DNA from: Nocardioides kongjuensis
Lineage (GTDB): Bacteria > Actinomycetota > Actinomycetes > Propionibacteriales > Nocardioidaceae
Assembly: GCF_013409625.1 (NCBI RefSeq)
Contig: NZ_JACCBF010000001.1
Span: 310,001-374,000 of the forward strand
Direction of reading: 5' to 3'
DNA length: 64,000 nucleotides
This document shows, in pieces, positions 54,594 to 61,696 of the stretch. Position 1 is the stretch's first letter. Each line of letters starts with the position of its first letter. Below the pieces are notes generated by a model. That model was not told the origin of the DNA and searched no databases. It was given only the letters and a program-made list of their open reading frames with translations. Position numbers and translations under genes: made by a program.

Positions 54594-56135
54594 ATGACCG
54601 CGCAGTACGACGAGACCTACGACGTGGTCGTGGTCGGCTCCGGAGCCGGCGCGATGGCCGCCGCCGTCACCGCCGCCCGCAACGGGCTGAGCACCGTCGT
54701 GCTGGAGAAGACCGCGCTGCTGGGCGGGACGTCGGCGTACTCCGGCGCGGCCGCCTGGCTGCCCGGCAGCGACGTCACCCGCCGCGCGGGATCGATGGAC
54801 TCGACCGAGTCCGGTCGCACGTACCTGCGCTCGCTGCTCGGCGACGCCGAGACCGAGCGCCAGGAGGCGTACCTCGAGGGTGCGCCGGCCGTGGTCGCCG
54901 AGCTCGAGGCGGAGCCGGCGATCGAGCTGGTGGCGCAGGCGTTCCCCGACTACTTCGACGCGCCGGGCCGGGTGCCGGGCGGTCGCTCGATCGTCCCCGT
55001 CCCGGTGCCTGCCGACGCGCTTCCCGACGGGCTGGCCGACCTGGTGCGGCCCGTCGTCGACCGCGACCGCGCCGGCCTCGGCCACCACCCGGACCAGCCG
55101 CTCGTCGGTGGCCGGGCGCTGATCGGGCGCTTGCTCCACGCCTTCCACGACAACGGTGGCACCGTCCGCACCGGCACGGAGATGACCGAGCTGGTCGTGG
55201 CCGACGGCCGTGTCGTCGGCGTCCTCACCGCCACCGCCGACGGACCTCGCCGGATCGGCGCGCGCCGCGGGGTGCTGCTCGGCAGCGGCGGGTTCGAGCG
55301 CAACCAGGACCTCCGCACCAAGTACGGCGTCCCCGGGGCGGCCGCGTGGGCGATGGCACCGGCCGCGACCAACACCGGTGAGCCGATCGCTGCCGCCGTC
55401 GCGATCGGCGCGACCACCGAGCTGATGGGCGAGGGTTGGTGGTGCCCGGGCCTGGTCGCCCCCGACGGCCAGGCGGCCTTCACGCTCGGGTTCCGCGGCG
55501 GCATCGTGGTCGACCAGCAGGGACGCCGGTTCGCGAACGAGTCGCTGCCCTACGACCAGATGGGCCGCCGGCTCTCCGCCGAGCCCGGCCGGATCCCCGC
55601 CTGGTTCGTCTTCGACTCCCGCTCCGACGGCGTCGCGCCGGCGATCACGATGCCGGCCGCGCCCGTCGAGGAGCACCTCGCCGCCGGCACCTGGGTCCGC
55701 GCCGACACCGTCGCCGAGCTCGCCATCGACACCGGGCTCCCGGCCGAGGAGCTGCAGGCGACCCTCGACCGGTTCAACACCTTCGCCGCGAACGGCACCG
55801 ACGAGGACTTCGGCCGTGGCACCGACGAGTACGACCGCTTCTTCGCCGTCGGCGACGGCCCCAACCCGGCGCTCGTCCCGCTCGACCGGCCGCCGTACTA
55901 CGCCGCGAAGCTGGTCCTCGCCGACCTCGGCACCAAGGGCGGCCTGCGCACGGACGTCGACGCGCGGGTCCTCGGCGCGGACGACCGGCCACTGCCCGGC
56001 CTCTACGCCACCGGCAACGCCAGCGCCTCCCTCTCGGGCGCCTGCTACCCGGGACCGGGCGTGCCGATCGGCACCGCCATGGTCTTCGGCTGGCGCGCGG
56101 TCCAGGACATGCTGCGCGCCGAGCTCGCCGAGTAG
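54594..56135 (+). CDS. KstD-like FAD-dependent ketosteroid dehydrogenase
   Basis: A 513-residue flavoprotein. YDVVVVGSGAGAMAAAVTAARNG is the FAD motif, ALLGGTSAYSGAAAWLPG the second contact, RRGVLLGSGGFERNQDL the middle one and YPGPGVPIGTAMVFGWRAVQ the C-terminal end that in KstD reads GPGATIGP. It is about 50 residues shorter than the KstD at 27,864 and lacks several of its internal segments, so it may desaturate another ring position or another steroid. A GCAGGAGG site precedes ATG 54594. Convergent with hsaA 16 bp away. Confidence 0.83.
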   Translation: MTAQYDETYDVVVVGSGAGAMAAAVTAARNGLSTVVLEKTALLGGTSAYSGAAAWLPGSDVTRRAGSMDSTESGRTYLRSLLGDAETERQEAYLEGAPAVVAELEAEPAIELVAQAFPDYFDAPGRVPGGRSIVPVPVPADALPDGLADLVRPVVDRDRAGLGHHPDQPLVGGRALIGRLLHAFHDNGGTVRTGTEMTELVVADGRVVGVLTATADGPRRIGARRGVLLGSGGFERNQDLRTKYGVPGAAAWAMAPAATNTGEPIAAAVAIGATTELMGEGWWCPGLVAPDGQAAFTLGFRGGIVVDQQGRRFANESLPYDQMGRRLSAEPGRIPAWFVFDSRSDGVAPAITMPAAPVEEHLAAGTWVRADTVAELAIDTGLPAEELQATLDRFNTFAANGTDEDFGRGTDEYDRFFAVGDGPNPALVPLDRPPYYAAKLVLADLGTKGGLRTDVDARVLGADDRPLPGLYATGNASASLSGACYPGPGVPIGTAMVFGWRAVQDMLRAELAE

Positions 56136-56150
56136 CCGCGAGCGCGCCCG

Positions 56151-57317
56151 TCAGACGAGCGTGTCCTCCACCTCGAGCCCGAAGGCGTGGCGCCCGTACA
56201 TCGTCAGCGCGCGCTCCACGTCGTTCGCGACGTGGACCCCGCCGGCATGGGCATCGCGCCACGCCCGCTCGATCGCGTTGCCGCGGCGCAGCGAGGACCC
56301 GCCGGCGGTCTTGAAGAGCGCGTCGACTGCAGCAAGCGCCCGCTCGGTCGCGGTGACCTGGTCGCGGCGAGCCCGGAACCGCCAGTCCATGGGGATCTCC
56401 TCGCCCCGCACGACGCACTCGTAGACGTCGCGGACGCTGCGCTCGGTCTGCAGCACCGCGGCGTCGATCTCGGAAGCGGCGCGGGCGACCGTGACGTGGG
56501 CGTGCGGGTCCTCGGCGAAGCGGCCGCCGCCGAGGCTGAGGCGCACCCGGTCGCGCATCGCGCCCATGTAACGGTCGTGGGCCCCGGCGACGATGCCGAT
56601 CACCGGTGCCGTGATCGCCATCGGGAAGACCGTGCCGAACGGCATCGCGTAGAGCGGGCCGGTGTTGACGGTGCGGCCCGGCGCCTGCAGCTGGTGCTGC
56701 TCGTAGTTGCGCAGGGCGCGGTGCTCGGGGACGAACACGTCCTCCACGACGATGTCGTTGCTGCCCGAGCCGCGCAGGCCCATCGCGTCCCACACGTCGA
56801 CGATCGTGTAGTCCGCGCGCGGCAGGAGCATGGTCATGAAGTCCTGCGGCCGGCCCTCGGCGTCGACGAGCAGGCCGCCGAGGGTCGCCCACGCCGCGTG
56901 GTCGCAGCCGGACGAGAAGCTCCAGCGCCCGGTCAGCCGGAAGCCGCCCTTGACCCGGGTGATCGTCCCGACGGGGGCGTACGACGACGCGACCAGCGTG
57001 TCGGAGTCGGCTCCCCAGACCTCCCGCTGGGCGGCGTCGGGGTACTGCGCGACCTGCCACGGGTGGCAGCCGACGACACCGGCGACCCAGCCGGTCGAAC
57101 CGCACGCCCCGGCGATCGCCCGTACGACCTCGTAGAACTCCAGCGGGTTCCCCTCGCGGCCGCCGTACCGGCTCGGCTGGAGCATCCGGAACACGCCCGC
57201 TGCGACCAGCTCGGCCATCGTCTCGTCCGGGATCCGGCGCGCGTCCTCGGTGGCGGACGCCCGCTCGGCGATCCCGGGAAGCAGCTCCTGGACGGCGATG
57301 AGGACCTCGTTGCTCAC
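56151..57317 (-). CDS. hsaA: 3-HSA 4-hydroxylase oxygenase component, HsaA (paralogue 2)
   Basis: A 388-residue flavin-dependent monooxygenase with the acyl-CoA dehydrogenase fold. It follows mycobacterial HsaA from start to end: ELLPGIAERASATEDARRIPDE, GVFRMLQPSRYGG, CGSTGWVAGVVGCHPW, FSSGCDHAAWATLGG, GLRGSGSNDIVVEDVFVPEHR, FRARRDQVTATERALAAVD, ERAWRDAHAGGVHVANDVERA and the ending FGLEVEDTLV. The last two segments are closer to HsaA than those of the copy at 29,583. The start GTG 57317 has TAGCAT six bases upstream and the shared dyad box 32 bases before that. It would use reduced flavin from HsaB at 26,271. Confidence 0.88.
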   Translation of the reverse strand: MSNEVLIAVQELLPGIAERASATEDARRIPDETMAELVAAGVFRMLQPSRYGGREGNPLEFYEVVRAIAGACGSTGWVAGVVGCHPWQVAQYPDAAQREVWGADSDTLVASSYAPVGTITRVKGGFRLTGRWSFSSGCDHAAWATLGGLLVDAEGRPQDFMTMLLPRADYTIVDVWDAMGLRGSGSNDIVVEDVFVPEHRALRNYEQHQLQAPGRTVNTGPLYAMPFGTVFPMAITAPVIGIVAGAHDRYMGAMRDRVRLSLGGGRFAEDPHAHVTVARAASEIDAAVLQTERSVRDVYECVVRGEEIPMDWRFRARRDQVTATERALAAVDALFKTAGGSSLRRGNAIERAWRDAHAGGVHVANDVERALTMYGRHAFGLEVEDTLV

Positions 57318-57373
57318 GCGCGGATGCTACTGCCGGCCAGCGCTGCCACGAGGTGTCCGTTCCCGGTCAGTGC
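57315..57373 (-). promoter_or_regulatory. hsaA promoter: GCACTGACCGGG box, TAGCAT -10, leaderless GTG
   Basis: On the minus strand ACCGGG (57367-57362) of GAGCACTGACCGGGA is followed by 32 bases, TAGCAT (57329-57324), six bases and GTG 57317. The total distance from box to start equals that of the hsaD promoter. Confidence 0.5.
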
Positions 57374-57522
57374 TCACGGCGGCGGACGGGCTGTCACACG
57401 TTGTTCGCTGCTCCACCCGCCGCAAGACCACGTGGAGGGGCCCCGTGCGGGGCTGGGAGAGGTGGCACACGGCTGCCGGGGGAGCGGACCACGTGTCACA
57501 GCGCCTCGCGAGACGCGACGAC

Positions 57523-58101
57523 TCAGGCGCGGAAGCCGCCGAGGAACATCGACGCCATCACGTCGGCGAAGTCCTCGGTGGACCACGACGAGCGGTTCGG
57601 CCAGTGCATCGTGGCCCACAGGGTGTCGCGCAGCGAGCGGTAGAAGACGTCGCCCGGTACGTCGGCACGGAAGTCGCCGGCCGCGATGCCGGCGTCGATC
57701 GCGGTCCGCCAGTGCCGGCGTACGGCGCGGGACTTGGTGTCGATCGCGTCGAGCAGGCCGTGGGTGCGCAGGTAGGCGCGGTCGCGCTGGTAGATCCGGG
57801 TCGCGTGCGGGTGGCTGTCGATGCAGTCCAGGGTGGCGCGGACCAGGCCGCGCACAGTCTCCTCGGGCGATCCGGCCGCGGCGGCGACAGCGGAGAAGGC
57901 TCGCTCGACCTGGTCCATGAAGTCGGCGAGCACCTCGCGCACGATCTCGTCCTTCGACGAGAAGTGGTGGTAGAGGCTGCCGGAGAGCACGCCGGCCGAC
58001 TCGCCGATCTCGCGGACCGTGGTCGCGCCGATGCCGCGCTCGGCGAACATCGCCGCCGCGACCTCCATGATCTCGGTACGCCGCCCGGTGGTGGTGCGCA
58101 T
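57523..58101 (-). CDS. kstR2: TetR-family repressor, KstR2-like
   Basis: A 192-residue repressor. The DNA-binding part RRTEIMEVAAAMFAERG, ATTVREIGESAGVLSGSLY and HHFSSKDEIVREVLADF is strikingly like mycobacterial KstR2, which represses genes for the last rings and responds to HIP-CoA. The ligand domain (RRHWRTAIDAGIAAGDFRADV, FYRSLRDTLWATMHWPNR) also follows KstR2. ATG 58101 has AGGAGGAG six bases upstream. Two sequences matching the KstR2 operator consensus lie in this window, one in the divergent region shared with the ChsH2-ltp2 operon. Acyl-CoA thioester as ligand is expected from the homologue. Confidence 0.85.
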   Translation of the reverse strand: MRTTTGRRTEIMEVAAAMFAERGIGATTVREIGESAGVLSGSLYHHFSSKDEIVREVLADFMDQVERAFSAVAAAAGSPEETVRGLVRATLDCIDSHPHATRIYQRDRAYLRTHGLLDAIDTKSRAVRRHWRTAIDAGIAAGDFRADVPGDVFYRSLRDTLWATMHWPNRSSWSTEDFADVMASMFLGGFRA

Positions 58102-58128
58102 GGGTCTCCTCCTGGTGGGTCGCCCCGG

Positions 58129-58178
58129 ATTGTTTCCCGATGGTCGGGGTGCGGGGCAGCCGTGCCCGCTCAGCGGGA
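58129..58178 (-). promoter_or_regulatory. kstR2 promoter: CCCGCTGAGCGGG dyad, 31 bases, AACAAT -10
   Basis: The perfect dyad CCCGCTGAGCGGG ends with GAGCGG at 58171-58166 (minus strand); exactly 31 bases later is AACAAT (58134-58129). A short leader with an AGGAGGAG site follows. This is the most symmetric GC version of the shared box. Confidence 0.5.
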
Positions 58179-58243
58179 GTGGCGCTCGCGCCGGAGGTCC
58201 CGGGACGGACATCGTGAGCAGCACAGGGGCCGGTCCATCGGTC

Positions 58244-58261
58244 TATAACCAAGCGCTTGCT
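58244..58261 (+). promoter_or_regulatory. KstR2-type operator overlapping the -10 of the chsH2-ltp2 operon
   Basis: ACCAAGCGCTTGCT (58248-58261) fits AnCAAGnnCTTGnT at all fixed positions. TATAAC (58244-58249), a fair -10 for the operon starting at 58,291, overlaps its left edge. Placed between kstR2 and the operon it should repress at least the latter. Confidence 0.7.
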
Positions 58262-58290
58262 CAAGCAGGCGCGGGCGCGGAGGAAGGTCG

Positions 58291-58845
58291 ATGCAGCAGC
58301 TCGAGGCCCGGTTCGGGGAGTTCGTCGGCGAGGTGGCCGAGCCGCCGCGCGTGGCGCGGTACGCGGTCAACGAGGCCATGATCCGCAACTGGGTCGAGGC
58401 GCACGACGACCTCAACCCCGTCTACGTCGACCCGGAGGCCGCGCGCGCCACCGGCCGCGACGACGTCATCTGCCCGCCGGCGATGGTCACCACCTGGGTG
58501 ATGCAGGGCTACCGCCGCTGGCGGCAGGTCCAGGCGCTGCGGGCCGAGGGCGTCCAGGAGGACCATGCCTACTCCCGGCTGCTCGCCCTGCTCGACGAGC
58601 ACGGCTTCACCTCGGTGGTCGCGACGGCGCAGGAGCAGGAGTACGTCCGCGAGCTGACGCCCGGCACCCGGGTCACCTGCCACTTCACGATCGAGGACAT
58701 CTCCCCGGTCAAGCGGACCGGACTCGGCAACGGCTGCTTCATCACGCTGCGCAAGCGGTACGTCGACCAGGCCGACCAGCTCCTCGTCGACGAGAGGTTC
58801 GTGATCCTCCGCTTCGACCCCACCACGAAGGAGAGTGCTGCATGA
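58291..58845 (+). CDS. MaoC-like domain of ChsH2 as a separate protein
   Basis: A 184-residue hot-dog protein. AVNEAMIRNWVEAHDDLNPVYVD, ICPPAMVTTWVMQGY, GFTSVVATAQEQEYVRELTPG and GNGCFITLRKRYVDQADQLL correspond in order to the N-terminal MaoC-like half of mycobacterial ChsH2 (Rv3542c). ChsH2 with ChsH1 forms the hydratase for 3-oxo-4,17-pregnadiene-20-carboxyl-CoA. In ChsH2 this domain is joined to a C-terminal DUF35 domain; here that domain is the next gene, overlapping by four bases. An AGGAAGG site precedes ATG 58291. Catalytic residues are expected on the ChsH1 side of the heterodimer. Confidence 0.82.
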   Translation: MQQLEARFGEFVGEVAEPPRVARYAVNEAMIRNWVEAHDDLNPVYVDPEAARATGRDDVICPPAMVTTWVMQGYRRWRQVQALRAEGVQEDHAYSRLLALLDEHGFTSVVATAQEQEYVRELTPGTRVTCHFTIEDISPVKRTGLGNGCFITLRKRYVDQADQLLVDERFVILRFDPTTKESAA

Positions 58846-59282
58846 GCGAGGCAACCCCCGAGCGGCGCACGGCCGTCCCCGGCCTGACGGTCACCCAGGA
58901 CAACGAGTTCTTCTTCACCGCCGCCCGCGAGGGCCGGCTGGAGATCCAGCGCTGCACCGACTGCAGGACGCTGCGCCACCCACCCGGTCCCGCCTGCCCG
59001 GCATGCCGCTCCTTCGCGTGGGACACGGTCGAGTCGACGCGGCGAGCCACGCTGCACAGCTGGACCGTCGTCCACCACCCGCAGGACCCGGCGTTCACCT
59101 ACCCGCTCGCGGTCGGCCTGGTCGACCTCGAGGAGGGCACCCGCCTGGTCGCCGACATCAGCGGCGTCGACCATGCCGACCTCCGCCGCGGCCTCGAGCT
59201 GGAGGTCGGCTTCGCCGAGCACGCCCACGGCGAGGTGCTGCCGCAGCTGCGCCCGGCCAGGACGACGGGCGGTGTCCGGTGA
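58842..59282 (+). CDS. DUF35 / OB-fold zinc-ribbon protein (C-terminal half of ChsH2 as a separate protein)
   Basis: A 146-residue protein. A rubredoxin-like zinc ribbon, RCTDCRTLRHPPGPACPACRS (two CxxC pairs), follows the helix DNEFFFTAAREGRLEIQ; then an OB-fold, LHSWTVVHHPQDPAFTYPLAV and GLVDLEEGTRLVADI. DUF35 domains dock thiolase-like partners, and in ChsH2 this domain recruits the aldolase Ltp2. It overlaps both neighbours by four bases: the MaoC half upstream and chsH1 downstream. The split arrangement and the intact four cysteines are notable. Confidence 0.85.
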   Translation: MSEATPERRTAVPGLTVTQDNEFFFTAAREGRLEIQRCTDCRTLRHPPGPACPACRSFAWDTVESTRRATLHSWTVVHHPQDPAFTYPLAVGLVDLEEGTRLVADISGVDHADLRRGLELEVGFAEHAHGEVLPQLRPARTTGGVR

Positions 59283-59674
59283 AGGCCGGCGACGTCCTGC
59301 CCGAGCTGGCCCTGCCGCTCGACCGGACCACCATCGTCGCGACCGCGATCGCCAGCCAGGACTTCGAGGACGTCCACCACGACCCCGGCAAGGCGAACGA
59401 ACGCGGCACCCCCGACATCTTCATGTCGATCAACTCCACCAACGGGTTCCTGGACCGCTACGTGACCGACCTGTTCGGCCCGGCGACCCGGATCCGCAAG
59501 GTGGCGCTGCGCCTCGGCGTCCCCAACTTCCCCGGCGACACGATGACCTTCTCCGGGGAGGTCGCCGAGGTCACCGACACCGCCGTGACGCTGAAGGTCG
59601 CCGGCCGCAACGCCCGCGGCGCGCACGTCACCGCCACCGTCACCCTCGACCACCCCAGCGGAGGCATCCAGTGA
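59279..59674 (+). CDS. chsH1: Steroid enoyl-CoA hydratase small subunit, ChsH1
   Basis: A 131-residue single hot-dog MaoC protein. VLPELALPLDRTTIVATAIASQDFEDVHHD carries the catalytic Asp and His (D-x-x-D-V-H-H-D), and IFMSINSTNGFLDRYVTDLFGP, LRLGVPNFPGDTMTFSGEV and LKVAGRNARGAHVTATV match ChsH1 (Rv3541c) throughout. It is the active partner of the ChsH1-ChsH2 hydratase acting on the propionyl side-chain CoA ester. The start GTG 59279 overlaps the DUF35 gene, and the stop overlaps ltp2 (CAGTGACC). Confidence 0.9.
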   Translation: MKAGDVLPELALPLDRTTIVATAIASQDFEDVHHDPGKANERGTPDIFMSINSTNGFLDRYVTDLFGPATRIRKVALRLGVPNFPGDTMTFSGEVAEVTDTAVTLKVAGRNARGAHVTATVTLDHPSGGIQ

Positions 59675-60852
59675 CCAGTCCCTTCTCCGGCGGCGCCGCG
59701 ATCGCCGGCATCGGCGCGACCGAGTTCTCCAAGAACTCCGGGCGCAGCGAGTGGCAGCTGGCCTGCGAGGCCGTGCTCGCCGCGCTCGAGGACGCGCAGG
59801 TCGGCGTCGAGGAGGTCGACGGGTTCGCGCTGTTCACGATGGAGACCAACCCGGAGATCGCCGTCGCGCGTGCGCTCGGCATCCCGGAGCTCACGTTCTT
59901 CAGCCGGATCCCGCACGGCGGCGGTGGCGCCTGCGCCCCGGTGCAGCAGGCCGCGCTGGCAGTGACGTCCGGCGTCGCGGACGTAGTCGTGGTCTACCGC
60001 GCGTTCAACGAGCGCTCGGGCCACCGCTTCGGGCAGGGCCCGCCGCCGTTCGCCTACAACCAGAACACCGACCAGGAGTACCGCAACTGGATCAACCCCT
60101 ACGGCCTGCTCACGCCGGCCCAGCAGGAGGCCTTCCTCGCGCGGCTCTACATGGAGAAGTACGGCGCCACCAGCGCCGACTTCGGCCAGATCTCCGTCCT
60201 CTCACGCAAGCACGCGGCGACCAACCCGAAGGCCTGGTTCTTCGAGCGCCCGATCACGCTCGAGGAGCACCAGGCCTCGCGGATGATCGCCGACCCGCTG
60301 CGCCTGCTCGACTGCTGCCAGGAGAGCGACGGCGGCCAGGCGCTGGTGATCGTCAGCACCGAGCGGGCCCGCGACCTGCCGCACCCGCCGGCCGTCATCA
60401 CCGGCGCCGCGCAGGGCGTCGGTCCGCAGCAGATCTCGATGAGCAGCTACTACCGCGACGACATCGACGCGATGCCCGAGGTCGAGCTGGTCGCGCAGCA
60501 GCTGTGGCGCCAGGCCGGGATCGGCCCCGACGACATCGACGCCGCGATCCTGTACGACGCCTTCACGCCGATGGTGCTGCTGCAGCTGGAGGAGTACGGC
60601 TTCTGCGGCCGCGGCGAGGCGCGGCACTTCATCGCCGACGGCAACCTCGAGGTCGACGGCCGGCTGCCGGTCAACACCAACGGCGGCCAGCTCGGCGAGG
60701 GCTACATCCACGGCGTCAACGGCATCGCGGAAGGTGTGCGCCTGGTCCGCGGCACCTCCGTCAACCAGCCCGCCAAGGCGCTCGACAACGTGCTGGTCAC
60801 GGGAGGGTCGCCGGTCCCGCACTCGGCGCTCGTCCTCGCCGCGGACCGCTGA
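59671..60852 (+). CDS. ltp2: Steroid side-chain aldolase, Ltp2 (thiolase-like lipid transfer protein)
   Basis: A 393-residue SCP-x-thiolase-fold protein. AAIAGIGATEFSKNSGRSEWQL is the typical beginning, FFSRIPHGGGGACAPVQQAAL replaces the Cys-containing thiolase loop so Claisen chemistry through Cys is not expected, and MSSYYRDDIDAMPEVE and ILYDAFTPMVLLQLEEYGF contain the tyrosines used by Ltp2. NTNGGQLGEGYIHGVNGIAEG is the family's glycine-rich end. Ltp2 performs the retro-aldol cleavage that releases propionyl-CoA and androstenedione, in complex with ChsH1-ChsH2. GTG 59671 overlaps chsH1. Confidence 0.88.
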   Translation: MTSPFSGGAAIAGIGATEFSKNSGRSEWQLACEAVLAALEDAQVGVEEVDGFALFTMETNPEIAVARALGIPELTFFSRIPHGGGGACAPVQQAALAVTSGVADVVVVYRAFNERSGHRFGQGPPPFAYNQNTDQEYRNWINPYGLLTPAQQEAFLARLYMEKYGATSADFGQISVLSRKHAATNPKAWFFERPITLEEHQASRMIADPLRLLDCCQESDGGQALVIVSTERARDLPHPPAVITGAAQGVGPQQISMSSYYRDDIDAMPEVELVAQQLWRQAGIGPDDIDAAILYDAFTPMVLLQLEEYGFCGRGEARHFIADGNLEVDGRLPVNTNGGQLGEGYIHGVNGIAEGVRLVRGTSVNQPAKALDNVLVTGGSPVPHSALVLAADR

Positions 60853-60865
60853 GGCGCAGACCACG

Positions 60866-61696
60866 ATGACTGCGTCGACGAAGAGGTTCGCGGGCCGCAG
60901 GGCGCTGGTGACCGGCGCCAGCCGCGGCATCGGCGCCGGCGTCGCCGAGCGCCTCGCCGCCGAGGGCGCCGACGTCGTCCTCGTCGCCCGCACGGCCGGG
61001 CCCGGCGGCAGCCGTCTCGACGGCAGCCTCGCCGAGGTGACGAGCCGGCTCGCGGTCCACGGCACCCGGGTGGCGCCGTACGTCGCCGACCTGGCCGACG
61101 AGGACAGCCGGGCCGGGATCGTCCCGGCCGCCGAGGAGCTGCTCGGCGGCACCGTCGAGATCCTGGTCAACAACGCCGCGGCGGCGATCTACCAGCCGCT
61201 GGCCGGCTTCCCGCTGCGCCGGCGCCGGCTGACCTTCGAGGTCAACGTGCACGCACCGCTCGACCTCGTCCAGGCCGTCCTCCCGGGCATGCGCGCGGCA
61301 GGGGAGGGCTGGATCGTCAACGTCTCCAGCGCATCCGCCCGGCACTTCGACGGCCCGCCGTTCGAGCTGGTCGAGCCCGGCGCCGACCTCGCCGTGTACG
61401 CCGCGTCCAAGGCGGCGCTCAACCGCATGACCAACGGCCTCGGAGCCGAGCTCCACGGCACCGGGATCCGGGTCAACACGGTGCAGCCGCGGGCCGCCGT
61501 CCTCAGCGAGGGCGCGTCCCTGCTCGTCGGCGGCACGATCCGACCCGACCAGGTCGAGTCGCTGGCGGAGATGGCCGAGGCCGTCCTCGCCCTGTGCGAC
61601 TGCCCGGCCGACGTCACGGGCCGCACCACCGTGAGCCTCGACCTGATCCGCGACTGGGGACTCACCGTCCACCCCCTCGAAGGAGCACCCGCATGA
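60866..61696 (+). CDS. Short-chain dehydrogenase/reductase (SDR)
   Basis: A 276-residue SDR. RRALVTGASRGIGAGVAERLAAEG with VLVARTAG points to NADP, EILVNNAAAAIYQPLAGF is the NAG motif, IVNVSSASARHFDGPPFE has the Ser and an insert, and VYAASKAALNRMTNGLGAEL the Tyr-x3-Lys. The C-terminus is atypical: SLDLIRDWGLTVHPLEG instead of the usual DGG. It lies between ltp2 and the thiolase with a four-base overlap into the latter, so a beta-hydroxyacyl-CoA or steroid hydroxyl oxidation in the same pathway is likely. ATG 60866 is 13 bases after the ltp2 stop. Confidence 0.82.
   Translation: MTASTKRFAGRRALVTGASRGIGAGVAERLAAEGADVVLVARTAGPGGSRLDGSLAEVTSRLAVHGTRVAPYVADLADEDSRAGIVPAAEELLGGTVEILVNNAAAAIYQPLAGFPLRRRRLTFEVNVHAPLDLVQAVLPGMRAAGEGWIVNVSSASARHFDGPPFELVEPGADLAVYAASKAALNRMTNGLGAELHGTGIRVNTVQPRAAVLSEGASLLVGGTIRPDQVESLAEMAEAVLALCDCPADVTGRTTVSLDLIRDWGLTVHPLEGAPA

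Noticed and set aside
57250..58248. Long plus-strand frame opposite kstR2 and its promoter
   Set aside because: It is antisense to a well-supported TetR gene with a good ribosome-binding site and shows no recognisable domain.
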